Made by a program: the position numbers and the translations under genes
The notes under the pieces: model-generated
Databases searched by the model: none
What the model saw: only the letters and a program-made list of their open reading frames with translations
What the model was told of the DNA's origin: nothing
Shown here: positions 20,614 through 33,167 of the stretch, in pieces
Layout: every line of letters starts with the position of its first letter
Numbering within the stretch: the first letter of the stretch is position 1
DNA from: Benincasa hispida
Lineage: Eukaryota > Streptophyta > Magnoliopsida > Cucurbitales > Cucurbitaceae
DNA length: 64,000 bases
Reading direction: 5' to 3'
Assembly (NCBI RefSeq): GCF_009727055.1
Contig: NC_052358.1
Span: 48,273,802-48,337,801 of the forward strand

Positions 20614-21315
20614 GTCTAGGCACAACGGTCAAGCAAAGAGCAAAAACCTGCAAAACAAAAACTTGTTATAGGCTGAGTCGTGGAGCTAGCTCTCTTTAAG
20701 ACATTTCGCGGCTCTGCCCAAGTGTGTAAGCAAGTCTGAGAATTACCACGTCGTCCCCAGGATAAAACAGCCAAGGAAACCCGATCAGAAATGCACCATT
20801 ACCGACTGAAACACACACCCTTTCTAATTCACTGCACAAAAAACTAAAATGGAAGAGGTAAAGAGGAAAATTGGAATGAAGTGAATGAGTTGTGTTTTTG
20901 GAACTTCTGAAGGCCACGCCTTTTATAGGCCTTCAGCGTGGAACGGTAGGGAGCGAAATAGGCGGTGAGCCTCAGAACGTGCACGGACGAAGCGCGAACG
21001 GGAAGGACCTTTTTTTTTGGTTAAAAAAATAAAAATAATAATATTTTTATTAAAATTAATAATCACATGCATGAATGAAGCACCTCACCACACCTGATCG
21101 GGACAGACGGCAACGTGCATGTGGGACGTCTATCGAACCCACATTGGTGGGTCTCCTCACTTTCTCCAAATATATGGGTATCCTTTGGGACCCAAACCCA
21201 AAACTCAAGATTGAAGTACATAAGGGAGACTTCCAAATACGAATTTGTCAATGTGGGATTCTCCAACCAAATGTTGGTTTCCTCTTGTTTTTTAAAGTTA
21301 AATTTTCACCCAACA
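20614..21315 (-). mobile_element. 5' LTR of the 16-21 kb copia element (end clipped by artefact)
   Basis: Matches 15,978-16,744. On the minus strand it starts TGTTGGGTGAAAATTTAAC at 21,315. About the last 40 bp of the LTR are missing at the adaptor junction. Followed by target-site copy AAAGG at 21,316-21,320. Confidence 0.85.
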
Positions 21316-21320
21316 AAAGG

Positions 21321-22055
21321 CATTTATGAAAGAAGCACAATTGTAGTTGTTTTTAAGATATTATTATGAATCTTTAACACGGTTACACATGCATTGAATT
21401 TCCATCTCCATATTAAAAGAAGAATATTTGAGTACATTTCTAGTTGCAACCATCTTTGTACAACCTACCCAAATACCCAATCATAAGTTACCATATAGCA
21501 AATTTTGTGTGTGTGTGTGTTTGTGCGCGATATGATCTATGAGTGATATACTATCTTTTATCATATTTGTATTTTTACATTGTGCTATATCTACTAATAC
21601 TTAAAACTTGATTGCTATATTTGCAATTGTCCCTATTAAAATTGAATATTCAAAAACTAATACTCAATCAAAGAATTAGATAATTCAAAATAGAACTTTT
21701 GAAAAAAAATAATTAATTATTTGTATCAATTTATACTCTAAACTTCCGGTTGCCATTGAATTGAACATTAAATTCTTTTTAATTTTCACAAAACTGTCCA
21801 CAAGTTTTAACAAAAAGTAAGTAAAAAATAGAAACTGACTAAATTCAATGAAATTAAATTTTTTAAGTTTGGTTAAAACACAAACCATTAAATCAATTTT
21901 GTCAAAATTCACATTTCATTTTTTTTTTTTTAAAAAGAAAGGTCTAATATAATTTTTCTTTAGAATCTTATCCATTTTATAATATGCATATGTTTTTGTA
22001 ATTCATTGAATATTTAGATACAATTTGATAAAATTTATACGACTTGTAATTTATT

Positions 22056-22091
<36 letters not shown>

Positions 22092-22621
22092 TTGTATAGT
22101 GTTTGGGGTAGAGGTCCATGGGCTGTCCTTGGATGGGCTGAATGATGTAGTATTAATCAAAGTGTTTTTTTAATATTTTATTTAATTTAAAAAGGATTGA
22201 CTAGATAAATAACAAAATTTAAGTTTTCATTTAGATAAATAGCAAAAACTTTTTAAAATTTTAAAAATAGAAAAATAGATTATAAAATTTAAAAATAATG
22301 ATTAACAATTGCCAAAACTACTCCACATGGAATTCTAAAGATGTGAAAGTTTCAAAACCGTTTGAAAACAACAAATACACTCTACCTATACAACTATCAC
22401 ACACATGCATTTTAACAAAGTGTCTAATCCACGTGTACAAGAAATTAACTGCTTTTTTCAATACAGACTTACTCCTAAAAACTAAATTTGCTCTAGTGGG
22501 AATACAAGATTGAAATGAATCAAAATCTTAGAAATCAACGATTTCAGTGTTGCCCTCCAGAGGTTGGGAAGAATGATCAATTTATGCAAATTCATTATTC
22601 AAACACTACACATAAACCAAT
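21321..22621. other. AT-rich intergenic DNA with microsatellites
   Basis: Contains a (GT)n tract at about 21,507-21,522 and an (ATT)n tract at about 22,060-22,091. No coding or RNA feature recognised. Confidence 0.6.
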
Positions 22622-24045
22622 TTGAGGGACTCTGATAAAACCGACATCAACCACAAAATATCTTTATCTTCAACAATTCCAATAAGATTCGAATTTGCAG
22701 AACCAATCCGGTACATTGTCAAACGAGACATATTTAACTCACTAGAGAGAAAAAGTTTACCTTGGATATATTCCAAAAATTGTTGGAACCATGAATTTGA
22801 TGGAATATGCGCCTCAAAATTTCTAAAATCATGGTAGTGATAATTCTCATCCGATCAACCATCAAATAGGAGTTTAATCCACTGTAAAGCCATAACAAAA
22901 ATGGTAGGTTGTTAAATAAACCACAATAAAACCTAAATCGACGAACAACCAAAAGTTATGACCATTTTTCAGTATATAAAACCAATTTATTAAGAATATG
23001 AGAAATATACTGCTAATTTATTAAGAATGTATATAAAAAAAAATATGAAAAACAATTCAAATGTTTGAATAAAATTGAATTTGTATAGAGTAATGAAAAA
23101 ACATTCAAAGATTTGAATAAAATATATGGATAAAATAAAATAAATAATATATGGATATTTAAATATAAATTTGGTAGAAAAATCTGGATATTTAATTAAG
23201 TTGAGATTAATTTGAAAAGTCGTTAAATAGAATATAAGATAATAATAAAATATGGAGATTATGTTAACTACATCAACAAAATTAGTAACGCGATTGTTAA
23301 GGAATATCAGCAATTACCCTTATACGTAACTCGACCCTATTTTTTATTCTACAATTACATGTAGTAACATCAATTTAGGGGACTACGGTAAAACTGACAC
23401 CAACCACAAAATATCTTTATCTTCAACAATATTCGAATTAGCATAACCAATTCGGTACATTGTTACACGAAATATAGTTAACTCAACAGAGGAAATTTTT
23501 TTACTTTGGATATATTCCTCAAATTGTTGGAACAATGAATTTAATGAAATATGCGCCTCAAATTTTCGAAGATCATGGTAGTGAGAATTCTCTTCCCATC
23601 AACCATCAAAGGAGTTTAATCCGTTGTAAAGCTGTTAAATAAACCACAACAAAACCTAAATCGATGAATACTTTGTGTGAGTAACAAAAGTTATGGTCAT
23701 TTTTTACGAAGTGATATTTCTTTTTTCGTTAAAGCAATAACAAAAACAGTATATAAAACTAATTTATTGAGAATATGAGAATATACAACTAATTTATTAA
23801 GAATGTATATAAAAAAATATGAAAAATAATTCAAATATTTGAATAAAATTGAATACGTATAGAATAATGAAAAAGAGATTTGAATAAAATATATGGATAA
23901 AATAAAAGTTGATAATATATGGATATTTAAAATATAATTTGGTAAAAAAAATTGGATATTTAATTAGAGTGAGATTAATTCGATGAGTGGTTAAACATAA
24001 TATAAAATAACAATAAAATATGGACATGTCACGGGAATTGCCATA
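22622..24045. repeat. Large diverged direct repeat (two units, about 700 bp)
   Basis: Unit 1 (about 22,622-23,290) and unit 2 (about 23,375-24,045) align at an offset of about 753 bp. Shared blocks include AACCACAAAATATCTTTATC (22,650 and 23,403), GTTTAATCC, and the AT-rich tail with TTGAATAAAATATATGGATA. Differences are scattered substitutions and indels. No protein-coding signal in either unit; origin unknown. Confidence 0.7.
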
Positions 24046-25462
24046 AATCTTATTCTTTGACGTACTATCTTTCAGAACGAAATCTTAAATTTTACCCTAC
24101 GCTTTAATTTCCCATTTAAAAATTGTTCAAATATTAATTTCAGCTTTTGTTCTTGTGTTTTGAAAATATCTTCGAGATAAAATCATCCAAAAAAATACAT
24201 AAAATAAATGTAAAATGAATTTGTATTTGAAGTATATAAAATAAATGTAAAAGTACATAAAAAAAGAGCATATAAAATAATCTTAAATTAGGTATTTGAA
24301 GTTAATTTTTATAAAAAACTAACTGCATAATAATAATATTTTGAATGAAAAAAAAAAATTAAAAAAATACATAACTTAAATATGTTTCAAAATTCTGTTG
24401 AAAATGCTAATAGAGATACCTTTTTTCCAAAGAAAAAAAAAAACAACAACAACTAAGATGTGAAGTATTTTTTAATATTTATTCAAAATATAATGGTTAA
24501 ATTGAAACATATATTAGCATAGAAACTAAATGGAACGAGCTCTAAGATATAAAGATAAAAAATTATATTTAACTTCGGTGAGAGTTATCCAAGACAAGAT
24601 CTAAAGTCTACAGGTGGGTCCAAGCCCAAATGGTATTGAAAAAGGACAGAGGAGGGTGCACATCTCAAAATAGAATTGTCAATGGTTTGATCGATCAATG
24701 AGGCTAGTAAACATATATCTACTGGAAATTAAATGAGTCAAGACCAGACTAACAATATGTAACCTTGAGCACAAGAAATGTCTTTGATACCATTTGTATC
24801 ACACACAATAGTGGGCATGTGCCAGAGGACTGGCTTATAGATAGCCTCATCTACCACCCCAAACGGGGTAAGTGAACGTAGAGAGATATGACTTTAATTC
24901 TTTACCTGCTTGGCCGAATTACTTGCTCTTAATAATAGCTTGAGCATTATAGTGTAGTAGGCTCGGAAACATACGGGTGCAAAGATCTCTTGCGTAGATT
25001 AGTTTAGATAGAGATCGAGACCAAACTATGAGAAAGCAAGTTGAAAATGAAGACCATCAGACACCGTCAAGAAGCCTAACAAAAACGAGATCCGAGTTAA
25101 AAAAAATTAAAAGAGTGGATAAGACATAAAAATAGAATTTCGAGCCACATAGCAATGTCGTGTTTATTAATTCAATAAGTATACAATTTTAAAATTTAGA
25201 AGAAAAAAAATTGTTGATTAAAAATTTCCAATTTCCGAAGTTTTATTTAATCATATCTTCAATAATACCTTTTTTACAGTGTCAGGGAGAGCAGATTTTC
25301 CAATGCTTCACAACTCACAAGATCCTTTATTCATAAAAAGGAAAAATAATAAAATAATAAAATAATAAAATAATAAAATTAATTCTCAGAACAATGAAAA
25401 CTAAAACCCCAAAGGAAAAAAAAATAGTTAAAATAAAAAAGAAAAACAAAACCAAAAAACAA
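24046..25462. other. AT-rich intergenic DNA with a possible retroelement leader scrap
   Basis: 24,560-25,010 is less AT-rich. On the minus strand near 24,790-24,805 it reads AATGGTATCAAAGACA, resembling a decayed copia primer-binding site. No open frame supports a gene. Confidence 0.4.
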
Positions 25463-25535
25463 TTCCGTTGCCGGGACTTGAACCCGGGTCTCTCGGGTGA
25501 GAGCCGAGTATCCTAACCAACTAGACTACAACGGA
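25463..25535 (-). tRNA. tRNA-Glu (anticodon CUC)
   Basis: Minus strand begins TCCGTTGTAGTCTAGTTGG, has anticodon arm CTCGG-CTCTCAC-CCGAG (anticodon CTC), T-arm CCGGG-TTCAAGT-CCCGG, and closes CAACGGA plus discriminator A. All stems pair; length 73. The A and B box internal promoters are intact. A run of T follows on the minus strand (A-run at 25,450-25,460), as an RNA polymerase III terminator. Sited in AT-rich DNA away from other genes. Confidence 0.95.
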
Positions 25536-27694
25536 ACTTGAATTCAGTACAATATTATTATATATAAATAAAATAATACCAATGTCTATCTTGCGAAAAG
25601 TATAGTTTTGGTCAATTAATTTTTGATTTAGTTTTCATTTGGTATTTTATATTTTAAAATTCTCATTTTTTGTTTTTTTTTTTTTTTTTAAATTAAGCAT
25701 ATTTCATCTACATTTATCGCAATGATTTACATCTTTCTTAAAGACAATGGTAAAATTCTTAGCCGAATTCTAAATTCCAAAAACATCTTTTTGAAAGTTA
25801 ATTTTTCAGTTCTCAAGATTTGGCTTGGTTTTTTAAACTATTAGTGAAAAGTAGATAACAAAAGAAGAAATTTGGATGTTGAAGTAGTGTCCATAAGCTT
25901 AATTTTTAAAAACAAAATGGCTACGAAATGAAATCTAAGTTTTGTGTTTTATTTTAATTAGGTTCTTACGTTTCAATAATTATACTTTTAATTTGGCTTG
26001 GTTTCAATAATTATACTTACGTTTTAATAATTATACCAAATTCTAATTTTTCACTAAATTCTCATCTTGGGGTGTCTAGTGGTTGAGTTGGAAGCACTTT
26101 TTAGACCCAATTCAATTTTATGGATTGTAAGTTTTCTTCAACCCAAATAATCTTTATTAAATAATTAAATAATGAACACAACCAAACCCAACATGATACA
26201 TTTAGGTGTTGGATTGAGTTATTTGTTTAAATTTTTGTTCTAACAATAAGTAAAATGTTAATACGTAATATTCTTTAAAAAATTATTATCATATATTAAA
26301 TTAAAATTAACAGATCAATTTCAGTTTATATTGCGAAAAGTTTTAAAGTGTGACAAATTACTTTCAAGAGTTTTTAGAGAATAAAACTATAAAGTAAATT
26401 AAATATATGTATATATAATTGTAACACAAGTAAATAATAATAATAATAGTAATAAGTTCAGGTAATTTGAGTTATTTAAAGTAAATATAAGAACCAACTC
26501 AACCTATAAAATTTATATTTATTTGAACCAATCCAACTCAATCTAAATGAGTTGATAATCTAATAAAAACTGTACGAAATGGATTGGGTTTGATTAGATT
26601 TTTCACGAATTTTTTGAACATGTCGGATACATTTATTAACTTTATTTCTAAACTATACAAGCTATGCATTTCATTATTATTATTTATATTCATGTTAAGA
26701 TCAATATAGGATTTTTTTTATTTATTTATGTTTAATGTGTATTTATAAAAAATATATCGAAGATCTCAATTACTCCCAAGTATCAATGTTAAACCTTTTG
26801 GTTTACAAATATATTAATAGATATTTTAATCATTACTCATTACGACTCATCATTTAGAATATGTATATGTATACGGATAAGATATTTAATTATACTCAAG
26901 TCTATCAAGTGATAAATGAGCATCTTTTATCAACCAAACTATAACAGAATAAATTGGTATAACTCAATTATAATTGACATAAATTACCATTCCCTATTCC
27001 CTTTTTTTGACCGAAGTTTTTTTTTAAAAAAAAAAATAGGAGACACCAAAGGTTTAACAACACATGTTTAGTTTTTGAGGTAAAATACATTTTTGGTCTT
27101 TAGATTTCGGGTATAGTTTTTATTTGGTTTTTAAGTTTTCAAATATTACAAATTTAGTCCTTAAATTTTGAGTTTTATTTCAACTTAGTCTTTAAGTTTC
27201 AAGATATTATAAATTTATCCTTAAATTAGAACTTTGTTACAATTTGACATCTAAGTTTCAAGATTTTATATTTTTAACATCAATTTTTCATTAAATATTC
27301 ACCTTCAATCATTGACTTCAATTTCTAGTAATTAATTACAAAAAATTACAAAACGAAATGATACAAAATAGTAAAATTTAATTAATTAACATAAATTAAT
27401 ACTGAAGATGGAAAATGAATATTGGTAAATAATCAAGTTTAAAAGTGTAAATCTTGAAACATAAAACCTAAATATTAAAAAGTTATTTTTGCATAGTTTT
27501 TTATAATTTAAAGATATATCTGTTTAATTTTTTGAATTTTTTAAAATAGGTTCAAAATATTGCTGCCACTATTTTTGAAGCCATAATATTAAGTGAATGA
27601 CGTAATTTGATACAATTAATAATATCGAGTTATACAATATTGTGGATTTGTTAATTAATTAATTCCATTTCTTAAAGGATTAAAAAGAATAAAA
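25536..27694. other. AT-rich DNA between the two tRNA-Glu genes
   Basis: Contains a copy of the dispersed repeat with the GGTTTTTTAAACTATT.GTGAAAA hallmark (about 25,640-25,950), an element rich in CAACCCAAAT/GGTTGGATT motifs (about 26,080-26,640), and a region of TTTAGTC-type repeats (about 27,080-27,290). No gene. Confidence 0.55.
26080..26640. repeat. Dispersed non-coding repeat with AACCCAA-type ends (copy 1)
   Basis: Starts near GTGGTTGAGTTGGAAGC and ends near TTTTTTGAACATGTCGG. Similar copies end ..GGCTTTTTGAACACATTGG at 44,270-44,565 and ..GGGTCATTTGAACACC at 46,640-46,755. Recurrent CAACCCAA / TTGGATTGAG segments. Boundaries approximate. Confidence 0.4.
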
Positions 27695-27767
27695 TTCCGT
27701 TGCCGGGGCTTGAACCCGGGTCTCTCGGGTGAGAGCCGAGTATCCTGACCAACTAGACTACAACGGA
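27695..27767 (-). tRNA. tRNA-Glu (anticodon CUC), second copy
   Basis: Same structure as 25,463-25,535, with two visible changes: a D-loop T to C (GGTCAGGATA) and a T-loop T to C (TTCAAGC). Both are in loops, so all stems pair. T-rich sequence follows on the minus strand (A-runs at 27,680-27,694). Same orientation as the first copy, 2.2 kb apart. Confidence 0.95.
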
Positions 27768-28264
27768 TTTCGAATACCAAGCTCATAATTATAATTTAAA
27801 TATTTTGAATCACTCCAATGTTTTATAGGCACACAATTTTATTGTTTTATTTTCAAGTAAAAGTAAAAAGATTTTTGTTTAGTACAAGAGATTAACGAAA
27901 TTATTTTTGGTCACCAGCACACTGATATATTAGTTGAAATTTGCTCACTAAAGTGAAATATATATATATATATATTTTTAAGTTAAAATACAAAAAAGTC
28001 ACAACATGGTAGCTACTGACCTACTGTGGACTTTTTGTTTTTTTTAAATTCTTTTTTAGTTTTCTTCAACAAGTAAAATTACCAAAACAAGCCTCTACCC
28101 TCTCCGCAAAACCGCCAAAGATGAGAGACCATCCTTTTCCCTTTTTTCCCTTTTCCCTTTTCCCTAAAATCAAAACAAAAGAAAAAAACCCCCAAAACTT
28201 CCTTTCCTTTCACCGGAGATCGCCCATTGCCGGAAAATCAATCAAATCAGATCAATCAATCAAT
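27768..28264. other. 3' flank of the endoglucanase gene
   Basis: 28,080-28,264 is pyrimidine-rich and probably 3' UTR of the minus-strand gene. Below it is AT-rich DNA with an (AT)n tract near 27,959-27,977. No other gene. Confidence 0.5.
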
Positions 28265-31200
28265 TCAATCGCCAGGATTCGCAGCAAAATACGCCAAAAC
28301 ACCAACAAACGGCGCATTAATATAAGTAGTCGGCTCCGATTTCCGGAAATCAGCTCGATCATCCTCATACACATCGTCTTCCCCTGGGCCACCCACTAGG
28401 GCTCCCACCAGCACATTAGGGTTCGGATCCGCCGAATTGAAGTACGCCGAGCCTTCCTTGCAAGCGATCGGCTGCGGATGGTCGTGTACGGACGGCAGAG
28501 AGGAGCCGCGGTGGTGGATCCGCTGAGGGAAGTAGTTGCTGTAGCCGACCATGTAAGAGATGCCTTTCGGATTGTCGCCGAGGATGTAGTCGGCCTGACG
28601 CTTGGCCTGGCGGCGGAGAGTGGCGGGACCGACGACGACGTTGCCGCAGTTGACGGTGGAGGAAGTGCGGTCGAGATAGTGAGCGTAGGCGAGGAGGAGG
28701 AAGGTGATGGAAGTGGCGTGTTGGAGGTTGCTGCCGCCGGGCTTGTAGATGAGGCCGCCGGGAGTGAATTGGATGTGGGAGGAAGAAGATTCTGGAATTA
28801 AAGTGCACATGAAATTGTCTGCAGATGCTTTGTAGGATTGGAGTGTGAATATGTTTCCCTCTAAGGCTTCCTGGAAAACGACGACGTTTTTGTCATTTCA
28901 ATATTTTTTTAAATTCTACTTCTTTTAACTTCTTCCAAATAAAACTAAGATTCTCGTACATAATAAATGAATAAAATAAAATCTAAGATTATTTTAAATT
29001 AATTAAGTGAAAGTTAACATCAACAACGATATATAAGGGGCAAAAATGAATTAAAAATATCCTATAAAAATTAAACTCAACATTCAATGATAAAAATATA
29101 ACCTTATGGAGATCAAATAAAAACTAAATGAAAGATATAATTTTTCTATATTAAAAAAGACAATCATTTGATCTTTACATTTAGATTTTTTAAAACAAAT
29201 TAATTATATAACTTTGAATATGTATACTAGAAATATTGACGTAAGAGAAAAATTTAAATACTACCTGTGTTGACATATGGCAAATATTTTTTTACCATAT
29301 TCTTTTCACATGACATTTATAAAGATATATGGGCAAACATGTACATATATAGATATATACTTTGTGTAAAGGAAAGTGAAGCATAGAATTATACTGCACC
29401 CAATCATTACTCTTGATATAAATCAGATTCAAATTATTTAAGACAAAATTAAGACAATCATTGAAGTGAATGAATATTAAATGAAAAATAATATATCAAA
29501 AAATAAAATGGTTATTTTTTAAAAGTTTAGATCCCATTTGGTTTTTTGTTTTTGTTTTTAAAAATCAAATCCATTTCTCAAAATTTAGCTTGATTTTTTA
29601 AACTATTGGTGAAAATTAGATAACAAATGAATAAATTTGGTGGTAGAAGTAATGTCCATACACTTAATTTTCAAAAACAAAAACTAAAAATAAGATGGTT
29701 ATCAAACAGATCTATAAGGATTAAAATAGATACGTTTAAAGTTAAATGGTGAAAATGAAATAAAGTTGAAAATATAAGGACAGAAATTGATATTTAAGTT
29801 GAAAGAAAATATAATTAATCTCGAATTAAATGCATTAAGAATGAATGATAAAATAGGAGAGTAAAAAAGATACCTTAGAGACGAGAACGTTAAGGCCAGC
29901 ATGCTTGTTGTCCCACCCAAACTCATTGAAGCTATCTTCAGCGCCAAGCGTTTTGCCATTGTCTTGAATATAATTCAAATACGACTCATTTTGACTCGCC
30001 CTCCTTAGCCAAGCAGCTCCCCATAGTAATTCATCCTGTCCATAATCATTATAATATTTAACATCCTAGTGTTTGTGTATAGATGGAATTAAACTTTTCT
30101 TCTTTTGTCAAAACAAATCAAAGAAAATGTTGATTTATTAACGTCTTGTTTGATAACCATTTTATTTTTTAAAATTAAGTCTATTTTAACTATATGATTA
30201 CCAAATAGAGCGTTTTTTCAATGAACAAAAACTCTGTAAATAATGTAAAAGTAGTGGTAATTATTTCTTCCTATTTTTCCCATTTAGTCGACGCATCAAG
30301 AAATGACAAAATAATAAAAAAACAAGTCAAATTGTCTGATGACAGAAAAAAGTGTGCCATCACGGGTGGATCTAAACAAAAATATATTTATTTTATTTCA
30401 TTTTGTTAATATTATTATTATTAAAAGAAAAATCTTTAAAAATTTTGCAATTTAATCTAAATTTCAAAGGATAATTAAGATATCAAACCTGATAGCCATC
30501 AAAATCGCAATAAAAAGGACAAACACCATCTCTAATATTATCGTTATCACTATAAGCTCCTCTATAAGTATCAGCCAACTCAAATGCCCTAATTCCATTT
30601 CGTAGCAATGTCTCGGCGTATCCTGGGTCAGACGATCGGAATGCCATTGACGCTGCTGCTAGTGCGGCTGCTGTCTCCCCCGCCACATCCGATGCAGTCC
30701 CTGGAGCATCTACGGCGTACACGGTCCTTGCGGTGTCCATGTCCTCTGGTCTCTCCCAACAGAAATGGTCTGCACTCGGATCACCTACCTATAAGTTAAA
30801 TTACAAGTTTAGTCATTGAAATTTGAATTTAATTAAAAAGGTGGATGAATGGGAAGAATGTGTGAAGAGGAACAGAAAGGCATTAATGAGAGATGGGTTG
30901 GTTGGGGTCATATGCCCTTAAATAGTAGGGAACATGATGTACGGTTAGGACAATCTCTTTCTTTGGGTCCTAACTCCTTAAACATTCACGGATTTCAACT
31001 GGGGTCCTTTCACTTTACTTCGGTGCCACTCATTTTTTTGTTCCTTTTCTTTTTTCTTTTTCAAAACAAGAAATTACCTTATAACATAATTTTTTTAATA
31101 ACAAAAGCTAAAATACCATAATTGTCCATTTTCTTAATATATATATATATATATATATATTTTAATACAAATATTGGTGAAACCTGAGATGCACTCATAT

Positions 31201-32328
31201 ATTACTCTTCTTTTATACTATAAAAAAAAAAAATTATGAACACTAGATTTATGAATTTTCACTGTGGTACTCTTAAGAATCATTTTGACATTTGATTTGA
31301 ATGCAAATAAAACAATTATAGTATAGAAAAGACTTCGGATTTGAAAATTAAGATCATGTAAGATTTTTAAAACTATTTTTTAATATAATGATGGAGGATT
31401 CGAATTAAGAACTATATAACTCTACCTCTTGATCATTAATTAATTGAATTAGTTAAGTTTTTTTAAACAATAATACGTAAGTCAAGGTCCAAATAAGTTG
31501 AGAAAAATAACGAAAAAATTGTGATAAAAATGCGAATAAAAATGAAAAAAAAAATGTCATTTATTCCTCGCTAAAAAAACATGAATGGTAACTCAATGTT
31601 AGAGCATAAAATAAGAAGAGAAGAAGTAAAGTACAAGGGCAAAATGGTACTTTTAGTTTAAAAAAAAGTTAATTTTTGTATTAGTAATTAGATTAGTTTC
31701 CCAATAAATAGCGAAAAGAAGAGGAAAATTTATGTGGGACAAAGCGGGCCCCAGGAAGGGAAGAGCCGACCAATCACAGAACATATAGAGTCCACGTGGT
31801 CACGTTGTGCTGAGTAACCCCATTACGTAATAAAAATACCCATAAATTTCATCAAATTTACCACACTACCACTAACCGCACTGAAACTGCAAAAATTTTC
31901 ATTACCTGAACAAAAATCCGGTTAGGCTGCGACACCGTTTTAAGGAGATAATCCGTCGCCCAACGAATAGCCACCAACGAATTCCTCAACTCCGCCGGCG
32001 GCATCAAGTCGCCAAACTCAATGACGCTCCAAGACAAAAGCGTGGTGGTGAAAGCCATCGGAAAACCGAACTTAACATTATCGCCGGCGTCGTAGTAGCC
32101 GCCGGTAAGGTCAGTTTGGTAAGTCCAGCCGTCACCGAGGCCGGAGTTGGCACGCCACGTCATCCGCTGATCTTGTGGCAAGAACCCCGATCGTTGGCCT
32201 TCGAAGAACAAGATACATTTAGATAAGGCGTCGCCGTAATCGTGGCTGGAAAATGCGAAGTCCGGCGAGAATAGAATCGAAAGAATGAGGAAAAGAATGG
32301 TCCGGCGAAAGAAAATGGGGTTCTTCAT
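28265..32328 (-). CDS. Endoglucanase, glycosyl hydrolase family 9 (secreted, GH9B type)
   Basis: Hydrolyses beta-1,4-glucan linkages in cell-wall polysaccharides; involved in wall remodelling. Four exons on the minus strand: 32,328-31,906, 30,788-30,489, 30,035-29,874 and 28,870-28,265. All introns are GT-AG with phase 0 joins, giving 496 residues. Residues 1 to about 27 form a hydrophobic signal peptide, followed by [21 protein letters not shown]. Catalytic DAGD lies at about 80-83 ([19 protein letters not shown]). The C-terminal GH9 signatures are [15 protein letters not shown] (His 414/415) and the [19 protein letters not shown] block with the acid Glu at about 474. There is no membrane anchor (class A) and no carbohydrate-binding module after NPGD (class C), so class B. 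No disruptions seen. Confidence 0.94.
29529..29713. mobile_element. MITE-like element in endoglucanase intron 3
   Basis: Opens GATCCCATTTGGTTTTTTG and closes ATGGTTATCAAACAGATC, with short imperfect inverted ends. Interior has CTTGATTTTTTAAACTATTGG and AATTAGATAACAAATG, shared with copies at 25,640-25,950 and in aldolase intron 1. Confidence 0.5.
30145..30215. mobile_element. Short MITE-like fragment in endoglucanase intron 2
   Basis: TTGTTTGATAACCATTTTA near one end and ATGATTACCAAATAGAGC near the other form imperfect inverted termini, similar in style to 29,529-29,713. Confidence 0.35.
31138..31160. repeat. (AT)n microsatellite in endoglucanase intron 1
   Basis: Uninterrupted alternating AT run. 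Intron 1 (30,789-31,905) otherwise shows no recognised feature. Confidence 0.8.
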
Positions 32329-32339
32329 TTTGGGGGCTT

Positions 32340-32520
32340 TTTTGATTTGGGAGTTTTTAATGGAAGTTTTGTGGGTATTTATAGGAAAAGATTGGAAGTT
32401 GAGGGCAGCGTCACGAGGAAGAGAGAGAGAGGGTGGTGGCGATGGTGGCGGAAGAGTAAATAAGCGCCGACAGAGGGGGAAGGAAGAGGGAGGAAGGAAG
32501 TCACGTGACGTAAAGTGTGA
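32340..32520 (-). promoter_or_regulatory. Endoglucanase promoter: TATA, CCAAT-like, GAGA tract, G-box
   Basis: Minus strand: CTATAAATAC at about 32,384-32,375 is only about 50 bp upstream of the ATG, so the 5' UTR should be very short. CCAATC lies just upstream (32,395-32,390). A purine-rich GAGAGAGAGAGGG tract spans about 32,418-32,435, and a palindromic TCACGTGA with an adjoining ACGT lies at 32,501-32,512. Confidence 0.55.
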
Positions 32521-33160
32521 GAAAGGGATTAGTTACTTAACCTGGAATGACGTTTTGGTTAAATTACAAATTTAGTCAATTAATATTTACATTTATATAA
32601 CTTCACATTCGATAATACAAGTACATTGAATTATGCTTTAAGATGACAAAAACGAATATAATTTAACTTGAAATATGAATGTTTTTAGCTGTTAGTGACC
32701 ATTATTTTGAATCTGCATTTGACGCGCATAATTGAGTTGATAATTATTATAAAATAAGAGTAATTGAGAGAGTTGATGCGAATAACGAGATGATAAATGT
32801 GAGTTAATGCGAATAACGAGATAATAAACCTATTTAATAATTAATTAACCAAATGGTAAGTGAATTTTTTTAACCCACCCAACCCAACCCAACTTGGGGT
32901 CAAACGCCCCTTAGTCTCTATTGTACTAAAAAAGTCAACTTTAAAATGTGTCCAATGCAATATTAAATTTATGATCTGTCTTATTTCGTTAAATTTCTTG
33001 ATATGATTCGTATATAATTGCATATTGAGGTTATACGCTTGAAAATATTTTGAAATCAATATGATAAGTAGTTTGTTTAGGCCATATAAAATATTTAGTA
33101 AATGTTAAAAGGAGATGAAAATGATGGAGGTATGGTACATATAAAATAATATACTATTCT
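32521..33160. other. AT-rich intergenic DNA
   Basis: A short duplicated phrase (TGCGAATAACGAGATGATAAA-like) occurs near 32,776 and 32,807. Nothing else recognised. Confidence 0.5.
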
Positions 33161-33167
33161 TGGGAGA

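Larger units (their letters stand above)
15978..21315 (-). mobile_element. Ty1/copia retrotransposon, complete boundaries, degenerate interior
   Basis: Minus-strand element bounded by TGTTAGAAATGG (15,978) and ..CACCCAACA (21,315), with a perfect 5-bp target-site duplication AAAGG at 15,973-15,977 and 21,316-21,320. Order on the minus strand: 5' LTR, Gag, protease, integrase, reverse transcriptase, RNase H, polypurine tract, 3' LTR, which is the copia order. Two adaptor junctions interrupt it and the reverse transcriptase core is deleted, so it cannot be autonomous. Confidence 0.9.

Noticed and set aside
22990..24027. Pair of similar Phe/Ile/Tyr-rich minus-strand frames as membrane proteins
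   Set aside because: They are the AT-rich tails of the large direct repeat; hydrophobic content follows from base composition.
28121..28801. Plus-strand frames over the endoglucanase last exon
   Set aside because: Shadow frames of the GC-rich exon; the minus-strand GH9 frame has family signatures and exact splice joins.
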